Shown here: positions 52,753 through 61,848 of the stretch, piece by piece
Numbering within the stretch: the first letter of the stretch is position 1
How the letters are laid out: every line of letters starts with the position of its first letter
NCBI RefSeq assembly: GCF_018408855.1
Contig: NZ_AP024322.1
Span: 62,001-126,000, forward strand
Length of the DNA: 64,000 nucleotides
Reading direction: 5' to 3'
Source of the DNA: Caballeronia sp. NK8
GTDB taxonomy: Bacteria; Pseudomonadota; Gammaproteobacteria; Burkholderiales; Burkholderiaceae
Position numbers and translations under genes: made by a program
The notes under the pieces: generated by a model
Database searches by the model: none
The model's input: only the letters and a program-made list of their open reading frames with translations
What the model was told of the DNA's origin: nothing

Positions 52753-53703
52753 ATGCAGACACGCAGCATCGGCACCTCGGAACTGAAAGTCGCGCCGCTC
52801 GTCTTCGGCGGCAACGTGTTCGGCTGGACCGCCGACGAGCGCACGTCGTTCTCGATCCTCGACGCGTTCGTCGATCACGGCCTGAATTTCATCGATACCG
52901 CGGACGTCTATTCCGCCTGGGTCGACGGGCATCAGGGCGGTGAATCGGAGACGATCATCGGCAAGTGGATCAAGGAAAGCGGCAAGCGCCATCGGGTCGT
53001 GCTCGCGACCAAAGTGGGCAAGCTGAGCGCGCGCGCGGGATTGAGCGCGGCGAACATCGCGGCCGCCGTCGACGATTCGCTGCGACGCCTGAAGACTGAT
53101 TTCATCGACGTCTACTTTTCCCATTACGATGACGAGAACACGCCGCTCGACGAAACGCTCGACGCATATCAGAAGCTGATCAAGGCAGGGAAGGTGAGGG
53201 TGATCGGCGCGTCGAACTACACGGGCGAACGGCTCGGCGCTGCGCTTCAGATCGCCAGGGATTCGGGCTTGCCGGCGTATCAGATCCTTCAGCCGGAATA
53301 CAACCTTTACGACCGCGAAGGCTACGAGACGGATCTGGAACCGGTGGCCGAGCAGCACAAGGTCGCGGTCGTGCCGTACTACGCGCTGGCGAGCGGCTTT
53401 CTGTCCGGCAAATACCGCTCGAAGGAAGACACGCGGCACAAGGCGCGCGGCTCGCGCGTCGAAAAGTATCTGGACCCGCGCGGCCTGAAGATTCTCGACG
53501 CGCTCGATGAAGTCGCGAAACGAAACGACACGACGCCCGCGACCGTCGCCCTCGCGTGGATGATCGCGCGCCCGAGCGTGACCGCGCCGATCGCGAGCGC
53601 CACCTCCGTCGCGCAACTCGAAAGCCTCGCGGCCGCGACGCGTCTCACGCTTGCCACCGAAGATATCCAGCTTCTCGACGAAGCCAGCGCGTGGCAGAAA
53701 TAA
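52753..53703 (+). CDS. Aldo/keto reductase
   Basis: A 316-residue NADPH-dependent TIM-barrel oxidoreductase. The catalytic set Asp/Tyr in FIDTADVYSAW, Lys in LATKVGKL and His in YFSHYDDE is intact. Cofactor residues appear in the GFLSGKYRS region and TAPIASATSVAQLES. I start at ATG 52753 (MQTRSIGTSELKV); the frame is open over 430 codons upstream but only as antisense to the OGT gene. Substrate unknown. Confidence 0.92.
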   Translation: MQTRSIGTSELKVAPLVFGGNVFGWTADERTSFSILDAFVDHGLNFIDTADVYSAWVDGHQGGESETIIGKWIKESGKRHRVVLATKVGKLSARAGLSAANIAAAVDDSLRRLKTDFIDVYFSHYDDENTPLDETLDAYQKLIKAGKVRVIGASNYTGERLGAALQIARDSGLPAYQILQPEYNLYDREGYETDLEPVAEQHKVAVVPYYALASGFLSGKYRSKEDTRHKARGSRVEKYLDPRGLKILDALDEVAKRNDTTPATVALAWMIARPSVTAPIASATSVAQLESLAAATRLTLATEDIQLLDEASAWQK

Positions 53704-54051
53704 ATCTGTTGCATCAATGAGTTGGACGGCGCGCGGGAGTTGGCAGTGGCGCGGTGTTCTGGTAACATCGCGCCCGAATCGAGAAATGTGCCCGATTTCC
53801 TGCCTTCGCTGCTGAGAATGACAACGTCAACAAGCAGCGGCGAACGGCTCTGAAATGCGCCTTCGTGTGGTTCTTTCGAAAGCGCACGCCGCTTTTCGCG
53901 GCTGAATCTCAACGCTCTCTTTTCCGGCCTCCGTGGCCGCTTTGCTCGTGTCCGCCGCGCCATCCGGCATTCGGCGGACGATCGGAGTGCCGGGGCGCGG
54001 CAGTTCATATCGTCGCGCGCTTTAAAATACGTTTAGCAAACCAGGATTTAC
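53704..54051. other. Upstream region of rpsU
   Basis: No supported gene in about 350 bases. The rpsU promoter should be here, perhaps using the TAAAAT at about 54024-54029. Confidence 0.4.
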
Positions 54052-54264
54052 ATGACCACTATCGTCCTCAAAGAAAACGAGCCGTTCGATGTCGCGATTC
54101 GGCGTTTCCGCCGCACCATCGAGCGCAATGGCCTGATCGCCGAACTGCGCGAGCGCCAGTCGTACGAAAAGCCGACCACCGAGCGCAAGCGCAAGAAGGC
54201 AGCCGCCGTCGCGCGTCTGCGCAAGCGCCTGCGCAGCCAGATGCTGCCGAAGAAGATGCACTAA
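54052..54264 (+). CDS. rpsU: 30S ribosomal protein S21
   Basis: A 70-residue, very basic ribosomal protein. [21 protein letters not shown] and the C-terminal Arg/Lys-rich helix ending [10 protein letters not shown] are diagnostic. It is encoded alone, not in the rpsU-dnaG-rpoD order of enteric bacteria, and ends at a strong terminator. Confidence 0.97.
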   Translation: MTTIVLKENEPFDVAIRRFRRTIERNGLIAELRERQSYEKPTTERKRKKAAAVARLRKRLRSQMLPKKMH

Positions 54265-54286
54265 GCGTCTTTTTCCTGCATGGCAG

Positions 54287-54324
54287 AACGGCGGTGCGAC
54301 CTATCAGGGCGCACCGCCGTTTTG
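54287..54324 (+). terminator. Intrinsic terminator of rpsU
   Basis: Perfect 12-base stem (AACGGCGGTGCG/CGCACCGCCGTT), 11-base loop, then TTT. Confidence 0.88.
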
Positions 54325-54354
54325 TTTGTGCTGCGAGTTATTTGATCTCGTGAA

Positions 54355-54732
54355 TCACACGAACGCGTGACGCTTGCCGAGCGCCGCGAGCAACTCGGGC
54401 CACTCGTCGATATCGGCGTAATCGTGAATCTCTTCCAGTTCGATCAGCAGATCGATGATGTTCGGATCGTACGCATTCACGTTCGATGCGAAGAGCGCCC
54501 GCAACAGCTTGCCGTCCTGCGCATGCCGATAGTAGGAAATCCCGACGCCTTCGAGTTCCGGCTCGTACAGATCGTCGTTCACGAGCGAACCGATCGCGCA
54601 CTTGCGGCCTTCCGGGCTGCGCAGCCGGCATGAACCGTTATCGTCTTCCGACACCGCGCGCTGCGTCAGCAGATGCTCGCTGACGCGCTCGTAGATCTTC
54701 TTCGGGCTCAACATCGTAATAGGGCTCAACAT
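54355..54732 (-). CDS. Protein of unknown function, tandem paralogue B
   Basis: A 125-residue protein with CRLRSPEGRKCAIGSLVNDDLYEPELEG in its centre, a pattern seen in a widespread family of bacterial and phage proteins of unknown function (Cys-x8-Cys-A-x-G-x-L-I-x-D-x-x-Y). A helical tail follows (LLIELEEIHDYADIDEWPELLAALG). It lies 16 bases after the gene at 54749 and is its paralogue. The start is ambiguous: an 18-base tandem duplication gives two in-frame starts (54732 and 54714). Confidence 0.7.
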   Translation of the reverse strand: MLSPITMLSPKKIYERVSEHLLTQRAVSEDDNGSCRLRSPEGRKCAIGSLVNDDLYEPELEGVGISYYRHAQDGKLLRALFASNVNAYDPNIIDLLIELEEIHDYADIDEWPELLAALGKRHAFV

Positions 54733-54748
54733 CGCCGCACCCGCGCGC

Positions 54749-55174
54749 TCAGGCAGCCGTTTTCAGAAGCTCGGCAGACAGCCCGAACTGACGCGCGATC
54801 GAGGCGAGGCGCTCGCGCCATTCCCATTTGCCGAAGACGTCGTGCACGTTCTGCAGGCAAGAAAGCAATTCGACGGTATTGGGATCGAACACGTTGATGC
54901 GCGAGCGCAGCAGCGCGCGCCGCAGCGCCGTGACGCCGACATCCATGTACGCCGGGATCTGCTCGGGCGCCCTGAGAATGTAGCGGATGGGCACGCCTTC
55001 CATCGCGCTCATGTAGTCGCGCGGCTTGATGAAGCTGCCGACAGGACAGCCGCCGCAGTAGCCGCGATAGGCGCCGCCGCCGTGCGGAAGCAAGGCCGCT
55101 TGCCCTTGCACGAAAAGATGCTGTACCGCGCTGTTGAAAATCTCCTGATGGGTCAGGAAGTTCAAGCTTTTCAT
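54749..55174 (-). CDS. Protein of unknown function, tandem paralogue A
   Basis: A 141-residue protein alignable with its downstream neighbour: QEIFNSAVQHLFVQG matches KKIYERVSEHLLTQ, CGGCPVGSFIKPRDY matches RKCAIGSLVNDDLY, and RSRINVFDPNTVELLSCLQNVHD matches ASNVNAYDPNIIDLLIELEEIHD. It has an extra Cys pair (GYCGGC). GGAG lies just upstream of the ATG. First gene of the pair. Function unknown. Confidence 0.75.
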   Translation of the reverse strand: MKSLNFLTHQEIFNSAVQHLFVQGQAALLPHGGGAYRGYCGGCPVGSFIKPRDYMSAMEGVPIRYILRAPEQIPAYMDVGVTALRRALLRSRINVFDPNTVELLSCLQNVHDVFGKWEWRERLASIARQFGLSAELLKTAA

Positions 55175-55641
55175 GATCCTCTCCCCTGCGCCCCTGCGCA
55201 GCGGCCCTGCGTTTGAGTTTTCGAGAACCTGCGCCTTGCCTCACCGGAGCGGCGGCGTCGTTGCGAATGTGCCGCAACCTGAAGCAACGCTTCGCCGCCC
55301 GGACACTGCTTCGAGCATGGTGGGTCTTCCCGGCCTGGGCGTAAGGTCTCACAGCGCCCGATGTGCTCGCGTCGGATTTCTACACTCAGTGAACGATCCG
55401 TACACCGCCAGTTATAACGGTTCGGTCCGGTAAAAAGGTGCGCTAGCGCACGCGAGGACGCCATTTTTACACGGACCGCACGTTCGTGCAGTGCGGAAAA
55501 GAAGCCCGGAATCCTTGCTGATCGGGGAATTGCGCGTGCTTCACTGCAAAAAAATCAGCTTCTATCGGGATATACCCTGCGGTGTACGATTTACCCTCAC
55601 AACGTTTTCAAAAAGCAAAAATGTTCCGCATACGAATCGCT
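55175..55641. other. Intergenic region upstream of the paralogue pair
   Basis: No credible gene in about 470 bases. It holds a perfect 14-base palindrome GTGCGCTAGCGCAC at 55438-55451 and a reverse-strand TATAAC-like minus-10 near 55413, which may be the promoter and operator of the paralogue genes. The stretch 55550-55640 is AT-rich. Confidence 0.45.
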
Positions 55642-56247
55642 TTAGTGTGAGGATTTCGCTGCGGATCGACGTTTTGTTTTGCTTCTTGCGCGCGAGAGAC
55701 AATCGGCCGCGTGATCGTTGACCATGCCCGTGGCCTGCATGAAGGCGTAGCAAATCGTCGTGCCGACAAACTTGCAGCCGTATTTCTTGAGCGCCTTGCT
55801 CAGCGCGTCCGACTCCGGCGTGGACGCGGGCGTGGGATTTTCCGCATCGCGCGGCGTGTCGATGGTCTTGCCGTCGACGAAGGACCAGACGAACGCCGCG
55901 AACGACCCATGTTCCTGCTGGATCTGCTGCACGGCGCGCGCATTCAGCACGGCCGACGCGATCTTCGCCCGGTTGCGCACGATGCGCGCGTCCAGCACGA
56001 TCCGCTCGATGTCCTTGTCGGTGAAGCGCGCCACCTTGTCGATATCGAAGCCCGCGAAGAGCGCGCGATAGCCCTCGCGCTTGTTGAGGATCGTCGACCA
56101 GGAAAGACCGGCCTGCGCGCCTTCCAGCACCAGCATCTCGAACAGATGACGGTCGTCGCGCGACGGCACGCCCCATTCGTCGTCGTGGTACTGAATCATT
56201 GCGTCGGTCGTGGCCCAGGCGCAGCGGGTTTGATCGGTGTCTGCCAT
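55642..56247 (-). CDS. tag: DNA-3-methyladenine glycosylase I
   Basis: A 201-residue base-excision repair enzyme removing 3-methyladenine. It opens CAWATTDAMIQYHDDEWGVPS, with the conserved Cys zinc ligand, then LVLEGAQAGLSWSTILNKRE near residue 42 and FVGTTICYAFMQATGMVNDH near 160 bearing the other zinc ligands. GAGG precedes the ATG. It is divergent from the sugar kinase gene. Confidence 0.95.
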   Translation of the reverse strand: MADTDQTRCAWATTDAMIQYHDDEWGVPSRDDRHLFEMLVLEGAQAGLSWSTILNKREGYRALFAGFDIDKVARFTDKDIERIVLDARIVRNRAKIASAVLNARAVQQIQQEHGSFAAFVWSFVDGKTIDTPRDAENPTPASTPESDALSKALKKYGCKFVGTTICYAFMQATGMVNDHAADCLSRARSKTKRRSAAKSSH

Positions 56248-56358
56248 TGCGGGTCCTCATCATTCTGAATCGCGTCAGCATAGCGGAACGCCCGCGCCGC
56301 GCCATCTATGCCGTTCGGCCGATTGGCGCGCGCCACGGCCGACGGTAAGCTTGCGCCC

Positions 56359-57276
56359 ATGAATACCTCCACGAATTTGGCATCCCAGGGCTTTCTCGTC
56401 GGCGTCGACGGCGGCGGAAGCGGCACGCGCGCGATCCTCGCCGACGCGCAAGGCGTCGAACTCGCGCGCGCGAGCGGCGGACCCTCCGGCCTCGGGCTCG
56501 GCGTCGAGCGCGCGTGGCAGTCGATCGGCGACGCATGCCGCCGCGCGTTCGACGCCGCCGCGCTGCCCTTCGACTGGCGCAACTGCGCGCTCGGCTGCGG
56601 GCTCGCGGGCGTGAACAACGCGGACTGGCTCGCGGCCTTTCTCGCGGCGGCGCCTGACCTGCGCGCGCTGAGCGTCGAAAGTGACGCCTATACGACCGTG
56701 CTCGGCGCGCACGGCGGCGAGGCCGGCGTGATCGTCGCGCTCGGCACGGGCAGTATCGCGGCGTCGCTCGATCAGGCCGGCGTGTGCCGCATCGCGGGCG
56801 GCTACGGTTTCCCGAGCGGCGACGAAGCCAGCGGCGCGTGGCTCGGCTTGCGCGCGGTGGTTCATCTCCAGCGCGTGCTCGATGGCCGCGCGCCGGAAGA
56901 CGGCTGGTCGCGCGCGCTGCTCGCGTCGACGGGCGCGACGGATCGCGACAGTCTCGTGGTCTGGCTCTGCAACGCGAATCAGACCGCTTACGCAACGCTC
57001 GCGCCCTCGGTGTTCGAATTCCGCGATCATCCGGTCGCCGCGCGGCTGCTCAAGCGCGCGGCCTTCGAGATAGAACGGCTGGTCGCGGCCCTCGACCCCG
57101 CAGGCGTGCTGCCCGTCGCACTGTGCGGCGGGCTCGCCGCGCCTTACGAGCCGTTCGTTGCGGCCGGATTGCGCGAGCGCTTGCGGACGCCTCGCGCCGA
57201 TTCCGCGGCGGGCGCGCTCGCACTGGCGCGGCGCGCGGCGGCCGCATTGCCGGATGCGGGCAGCGCGACGCGATAA
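56359..57276 (+). CDS. BadF/BadG-type ATPase, probable N-acetylglucosamine or glucosamine kinase
   Basis: A 305-residue ASKHA-fold kinase. The phosphate-1 loop is GVDGGGSGTRAILAD near residue 15, the phosphate-2 segment VALGTGSIAASLD near 130, and the adenosine site VALCGGLAAPY near 265. These match the BadF/BadG/BcrA/BcrD group that contains amino-sugar kinases such as GspK. The ATG at 56359 gives the normal length. The HAD phosphatase gene follows at 33 bases. Substrate is inferred. Confidence 0.85.
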   Translation: MNTSTNLASQGFLVGVDGGGSGTRAILADAQGVELARASGGPSGLGLGVERAWQSIGDACRRAFDAAALPFDWRNCALGCGLAGVNNADWLAAFLAAAPDLRALSVESDAYTTVLGAHGGEAGVIVALGTGSIAASLDQAGVCRIAGGYGFPSGDEASGAWLGLRAVVHLQRVLDGRAPEDGWSRALLASTGATDRDSLVVWLCNANQTAYATLAPSVFEFRDHPVAARLLKRAAFEIERLVAALDPAGVLPVALCGGLAAPYEPFVAAGLRERLRTPRADSAAGALALARRAAAALPDAGSATR

Positions 57277-57309
57277 AATAGCGGTCTTCGCGGCACCACA
57301 AAGGCAGTC

Positions 57310-58149
57310 ATGTACTCGGTCATCGCTACTGATCTCGACGGTACGCTTCTGAACAGCGGCCACCAGCTCGATCCCTTCACCGCAGAAACCGTGCGCACGC
57401 TGGCGGCGCGCGGCCTGCCCATCATCATTGCGACGGGGCGGCATTATCGCGATGTCGCCGGCATCCGCGATCTGCTCGGCGTCGACGCCTATCTGATCAC
57501 GTCCAACGGCGCGCGCGTGCACGCGCCCGGCGACGAACGCATCTATTCGCGCGACCTCGATCCCGCCGCCGTGCGCCGTCTGGTGCAGCCGGATCTCACG
57601 GGCGACCACGGCCGCGTCATCGTCAATCTTTTTGCCGACGACGCCTGGCTCATCGACCGCCACGCGCCCGAACTGCTGGTCTTCCACCAGGATTCGGGCT
57701 TCAAGTACGAAGTGATGGATCTGCGCGAGCATGATGGCGAGAACATCGCGAAAGTGCTGTATATCGGCGAGCCGGACGATCTCGCGCAAACCGCCGCGAA
57801 CCTAGAGCGCGAGTTCGGCGACTCGCTTTACGTCACATATTCGCTGCCCGACTGTCTGGAAGTCATGACGTCGGACGTGTCGAAGGGGCGGGCGCTGCGC
57901 TTCGTGCTGGAGCGGCTGGATGTCGATACCGCGCAGTGCGTCGCGTTCGGCGACAACATGAACGATATCGACCTGCTCGAAACCGCCGGGCATCCGTTCA
58001 TGATGAACAACGCCAACCCCGACCTCATCAAGCGCCTGCCGAACGTGCCGCGCGTCGGGAACAACTTCGAAGCGGGCGTCGCGCATCATCTGCGCAAGCT
58101 GTTCGGCATCCGCGACGAACTGGCGTCGCCGGGACAGACGCCCGACTGA
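57310..58149 (+). CDS. Cof-type HAD-IIB sugar phosphatase
   Basis: A 279-residue haloacid-dehalogenase-fold phosphatase. Motif I is IATDLDGTLLNSGH (residues 6-19) with the nucleophilic Asp, motif II is IIATGRHY near 39, and motif III/IV is VAFGDNMNDIDLLETAG near 220. Cap type IIB, as in YbiV/YidA. AAAGG precedes the ATG. It probably dephosphorylates a sugar phosphate; pairing with the kinase upstream may be incidental. Confidence 0.92.
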   Translation: MYSVIATDLDGTLLNSGHQLDPFTAETVRTLAARGLPIIIATGRHYRDVAGIRDLLGVDAYLITSNGARVHAPGDERIYSRDLDPAAVRRLVQPDLTGDHGRVIVNLFADDAWLIDRHAPELLVFHQDSGFKYEVMDLREHDGENIAKVLYIGEPDDLAQTAANLEREFGDSLYVTYSLPDCLEVMTSDVSKGRALRFVLERLDVDTAQCVAFGDNMNDIDLLETAGHPFMMNNANPDLIKRLPNVPRVGNNFEAGVAHHLRKLFGIRDELASPGQTPD

Positions 58150-58196
58150 GCATCCGTTACGACGGGCCGCCGGCATGCACAGGCGGCCCGTATCGC

Positions 58197-58484
58197 TTAT
58201 CCGCGATGCCCCCAGTTGTTGCCGTAGCCGCCGTGGTTGTAGTAGCCCGCGCGGTTCCAGCGGCCGTTGTCGTGGCCGTAGCCGCCGTGCCAGCGCGGTT
58301 CTTCATGGCGATAGTACGGCGCGCGATACACCGGGGCAGGACGCACATAGACCGGAGCCGGGGCCACATAAGCCGGCGCGCCGAGCGAGACGCCGATGTG
58401 CAGATCGCTGTGGGCCTGTGCCGCTCCGACCGCACCGATCACGAGGCCGGTTGCGACAAGCATTTGGGTGACGATGCGCTTCAT
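58197..58484 (-). CDS. Small secreted protein, Pro/Val/Tyr and Gly/His/Tyr-rich
   Basis: A 95-residue protein with a clean signal peptide (MKRIVTQMLVATGLVIGAVGAAQA). The mature part has PAPVYVRPAPVYRAPYY-type repeats, then a Gly/His/Tyr/Asn/Trp-rich tail, suggesting a disordered cell-envelope protein. AAAGGAGA supports the start at 58484. Function unknown; similar small proteins are frequent in Burkholderia relatives. Confidence 0.75.
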   Translation of the reverse strand: MKRIVTQMLVATGLVIGAVGAAQAHSDLHIGVSLGAPAYVAPAPVYVRPAPVYRAPYYRHEEPRWHGGYGHDNGRWNRAGYYNHGGYGNNWGHRG

Positions 58485-58770
58485 TGTGTTTCTCCTTTGT
58501 GGCGACGTGTGTCGCATGAGTCCAATGTAAGCGCCCGCTGTCTTACACGCGTCGACGACTTGTTACCGTGTGCAAGGGCGTCGTAAGGGATCGAGACAGC
58601 CGAATCCGCTTGGCGAAATCGTCGAAAGCCTTATTCCACAAGGCTCGCACCCAGCAATGAGAATTCGTGAAAATCAGTGTCGCAGCAATTCATAAGCATG
58701 CTGCGTAATTCGGCATTACATCTGTCGCGGCTGTTTAATCTTTCGAACGCGCTTTCGAGTGCGCGGCGTG
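58485..58770. other. Intergenic region
   Basis: Nothing coding was found; moderately AT-rich and upstream of the small secreted gene, so it should contain its promoter. Confidence 0.4.
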
Positions 58771-58805
58771 GCGAAAAAACAAAAACGGGCGCAATTCGCG
58801 CCCGT
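58771..58805 (-). terminator. Intrinsic terminator of aqpZ
   Basis: ACGGGCGC/GCGCCCGT stem with a 5-base loop, followed on the minus strand by TTTTTGTTTTTT, 31 bases after the aqpZ stop. Confidence 0.88.
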
Positions 58806-58836
58806 CTGCTTACCGCCGATTTTTAACCGCCGACGC

Positions 58837-59535
58837 TTATTTCTGACGCGTCAGAGCCGGATAAAGCACGCCCGCCAGAATCGCACCGACGATCGGCGCA
58901 ATCCAGAACAGCCAGAGCTGATCGAGCGCCCAGCCGCCGACGAAGAACGCCTGGCTCGACGAGCGCGCCGGATTCACCGACGTATTCGTGACCGGAATCG
59001 AGATCAGATGGATCAGCGTCAGGCACAGGCCGATGGCGAGCGGCGCGAAGCCCTTCGGCGCGCGGTCGTCGGTGGCGCCGAGGATCACGAACAGGAAGAA
59101 GAACGTCATCGCGATTTCGCAAACCAGTGCCGCCGTCATCGAAAAATGGCCGGGCGAGTGCTCGCCGAAGCCATTTGCGGCAAACGCGCTCGAAGCGAAG
59201 TCGAAGCTCGGGTTACCCGTCGCGATGAGATAGATGACCCACGCGCCGAGCGTCGCGCCGATCACTTGCGCGGCGATGTACGGCACGAGATCGCGCACCG
59301 GGAAGCGGCCAGCGGTCGCAAGACCGATGCTCACGGCCGGGTTCAGGTGGCAGCCGGACACGTGACCGATGGCGTAGGCCATCGTCAGCACGGTGAGGCC
59401 GAACGCCAGCGAAACGCCAGCGAAGCCGATGCCGAGTTGAGGAAAGGCCGCCGCCAGCACGGCGCTTCCGCAGCCGCCCAGCACGAGCCAGAAAGTACCG
59501 AAAATTTCCGCGCCGAGACGCTTCGACAAATGCAT
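58837..59535 (-). CDS. aqpZ: Aquaporin Z
   Basis: A 232-residue inner-membrane water channel with six helices and the two half-helices of this fold. The NPA motifs are HLNPAVS (near residue 63) and SVNPARS (near 186), the latter preceding the selectivity-filter Arg. [18 protein letters not shown] near the N-terminus and the His in the HLNP region fit the AqpZ rather than the glycerol-facilitator branch. It ends at a strong terminator. Confidence 0.96.
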   Translation of the reverse strand: MHLSKRLGAEIFGTFWLVLGGCGSAVLAAAFPQLGIGFAGVSLAFGLTVLTMAYAIGHVSGCHLNPAVSIGLATAGRFPVRDLVPYIAAQVIGATLGAWVIYLIATGNPSFDFASSAFAANGFGEHSPGHFSMTAALVCEIAMTFFFLFVILGATDDRAPKGFAPLAIGLCLTLIHLISIPVTNTSVNPARSSSQAFFVGGWALDQLWLFWIAPIVGAILAGVLYPALTRQK

Positions 59536-59735
59536 GATTCTGCCTACGTGAAGAGAATGAAAAGCCGTTGATTTAAAACAAGAACGCGTGATGCGCTTGC
59601 GCAGCGGAGTTTAAGCGCGGTGTCTTTTGCGAACTGTCAAAAATGGTCGATCGGCTCTCAATTCACGGGCATTGCATCGAAACTTCGGATTGTTCCGTAT
59701 TCGGATGAATACGCGCTTCAATATGCAGCGCGCAT

Positions 59736-59762
59736 AAAAAAGCCGCCCGATAAACGGGCGGC
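59736..59762 (-). terminator. Intrinsic terminator of the GT4 gene
   Basis: GCCGCCCG/CGGGCGGC stem with a 5-base loop and a six-T run on the minus strand, 38 bases after the stop. Confidence 0.9.
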
Positions 59763-59799
59763 ATTCGATCTAGCGTGAATCAGTCGTTCGCGCGCGCTA

Positions 59800-60864
59800 T
59801 CAGCCGACCGCGACCTGACGCAACACCGGGCGCTTCGCGGCCTGAAGCATCGCCGTATAACTTTCGACGTAGTTCTGCGCCATCGTCTGCGCGCTGAAGC
59901 GGCGCTCGAACTGCGCGCGGATTTCCGTGCGCGACAGTTCGTCGAGGCGTTGCAGCGCGCCCACGGCGCCTTGCACGTCCTCGCAGATGAAACCCGTCAC
60001 GCCGTGGTCGATCACTTCCGGCACCGAGCCGCGATTGAACGCGATCACCGGCGTGCCGCAGGCCATTGCCTCGATCATCACCAGACCGAACGGCTCGTTC
60101 CAGTCGATCGGGAAGAGCAGCGCCTTGGCACCCGACAGAAACTCCGGCTTCTGCGCCTCGGTGATCTCGCCGATGAATTCCACGTGCGCCTGCGACAGCA
60201 GCGGCTCGATAGTCGACTTGAAGTATTCCTGGTCGGCCTTGTCCACCTTGGCGGCGATCTTCAGGGGCAGACCGCTCTGCGCCGCGATCTTGATGGCGAG
60301 ATCGGCGCGCTTTTCCGGGCAGATACGGCCCAGGAACGCCAGATATTCCGGCTTTTTGTGCGGTTGCGGCGTCAGCAGCTCATGCGGCAGACCGTGATAA
60401 ACCGTGTTGAGCCAGTTCGCCTGCGGCAGCGGCCCGCGCTGATTGTCCGAGATCGAAACGACGTTCGCCTTCGTGAAGGTGTCGAAGATCGGCTGTAGCT
60501 CGGGCAGATCGAGACGGCCGTGCAGCGTCGTCACGAACGGCGTGTCCATCTGCGTGAACAGCGGAAACGGCATGTAGTCGAGGTGGAAGTGCAGCACGTC
60601 GAATTCGTGCGCGCGGCGGCGGACGTTTTCGAGCAGCAGCATGTGCGGCGCGAGCGCATCGCGAATGGTCGGATCGAGGCGCAGCGCGCGCGGCCAGGCC
60701 GGTTCCAGCGTCGCCTTGGTTTGCGAATCGCCGCTTGCGAACAAGGTTACATCGTGGCCGAGGTCGACGAGCGCATCCGTCAGGTATGACACGACGCGCT
60801 CAGTGCCGCCGTAAAACTTCGGAGGTACTGCTTCGTGCAACGGTGCAATTTGTGCGATTCGCAT
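59800..60864 (-). CDS. Glycosyltransferase family 4 protein
   Basis: A 354-residue GT-B glycosyltransferase. MRIAQIAPLHEAVPPKFYGGTERVVSYL forms the N-terminal Rossmann start; YLAFLGRICPEKRADLAIKIA near residue 190 and NEPFGLVMIEAMACGTPVIAF near 270 (the E-x7-E motif) form the sugar-nucleotide site. GGAG supports the start at 60864. It stands alone between aqpZ and flhDC; acceptor and sugar are unknown. Confidence 0.92.
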   Translation of the reverse strand: MRIAQIAPLHEAVPPKFYGGTERVVSYLTDALVDLGHDVTLFASGDSQTKATLEPAWPRALRLDPTIRDALAPHMLLLENVRRRAHEFDVLHFHLDYMPFPLFTQMDTPFVTTLHGRLDLPELQPIFDTFTKANVVSISDNQRGPLPQANWLNTVYHGLPHELLTPQPHKKPEYLAFLGRICPEKRADLAIKIAAQSGLPLKIAAKVDKADQEYFKSTIEPLLSQAHVEFIGEITEAQKPEFLSGAKALLFPIDWNEPFGLVMIEAMACGTPVIAFNRGSVPEVIDHGVTGFICEDVQGAVGALQRLDELSRTEIRAQFERRFSAQTMAQNYVESYTAMLQAAKRPVLRQVAVG

Positions 60865-61508
60865 AACGTGACTCTCCATGTAGGTGAGGCATTGCAGTCA
60901 CGCTCCGGTCGAGCGCTCAACATGCCATTCGGGCGGGCCGCGTGTCGATGTGACGCCGCCCGAGATCGGCCCGGAGATGAGAAAACATCGCGACCGGGTT
61001 ATCCCTTACTGCCCATTATCGGTATCGAGAGCGGCATTTCACGTCATTTTTCAATCGCTTATCGTTGTTACAGCGCGAAACATGTGCTGTTACGAAGTCA
61101 GAAATTGCATCGGAACGGACGATGTGGACGAATTTGAAGCGTTGAACAGCCGCGGATGAACTTAAGCAATTCCCGGTCCCGCACTGCGCTGCAGCATATG
61201 CGGGCGGCGCGCGGGCCGCCCAGCATCGAGCGTTGTCATTAAGCCATTAAGTCAGACGAATATGTGCCGATAACTTATCTGCTATTCGCAAGGTAAGAAC
61301 GACGTCATGTAAGAATTTTTCCTACACGAATCTTCGCGAAACTCCGTCGTTGTGTCGGAAGGTTTGTCCGACAGGCGCTTGCGCGGGCATCGGCGACAAT
61401 CGAATCGACACCAGACAACACGCGCGGGGCCGGATTCGATGTCCTTTGCGAATCCGAGCAAACGTTCCCGCCGGGCCTTGACCAGCCACGTATCGATTCG
61501 GGGAACAG
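60865..61508. other. Long regulatory region upstream of flhDC
   Basis: About 640 bases with no credible gene. It contains a GGGCGGC/GCCGCCC hairpin at 61202-61221, a sigma-28-like promoter at 61247-61273 and two GTAAGAA copies 16 bases apart (61293, 61309). Such a long leader fits the many inputs known for flhDC in other bacteria. Confidence 0.5.
61247..61273 (+). promoter_or_regulatory. Candidate sigma-28 promoter upstream of flhDC
   Basis: TTAAGTCA-N11-GCCGATAA: the minus-10 part is a perfect FliA match, the minus-35 part matches about 5 of 8, and the spacing is exact, 236 bases before the flhD ATG. Confidence 0.5.
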
Positions 61509-61832
61509 ATGACGACCAGCACTACGAGTACGCTCGCGGAAATCCGCGAGGTGAATCTGTCGTACTTGCTCCTCGCGCAGCGGCTTCTTCAGGAAGACCG
61601 CGTTTCGGCGATGTACCGCCTCGGGCTGTCCGATCAGGTCGCGCAGGTGCTGACCTCGCTCACGCTCGCGCAAGCGGTGAAAGTGGCGTCGTCGAGCCAT
61701 CTGCTGTGCCGCTTCCGTTTCGACGACCACACCATCCTCTCCTCGCTCGCCGACAAGGACCGAAGCGCGGCGCTCGCCCACGCACACGCGGCGATTCTGC
61801 TCGCGGACGCGTCCGTCGAACAGATCGGCTAG
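61509..61832 (+). CDS. flhD: Flagellar transcriptional activator FlhD
   Basis: A 107-residue partner of FlhC in the FlhD4C2 master activator of flagellar class II genes. The helical profile and the segments EVNLSYLLLAQRLLQEDR and LSDQVAQVLTSLTLAQAVKVA are typical. Starts with MTTSTTSTLAEI, 16 bases before flhC. A long leader precedes it. Confidence 0.95.
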   Translation: MTTSTTSTLAEIREVNLSYLLLAQRLLQEDRVSAMYRLGLSDQVAQVLTSLTLAQAVKVASSSHLLCRFRFDDHTILSSLADKDRSAALAHAHAAILLADASVEQIG

Positions 61833-61848
61833 CGCACCTGATACGCCG

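Noticed and set aside
61202..61221. Terminator in the flhDC leader
   Set aside because: GC-rich hairpin without T run; could only be a structural element in the leader.
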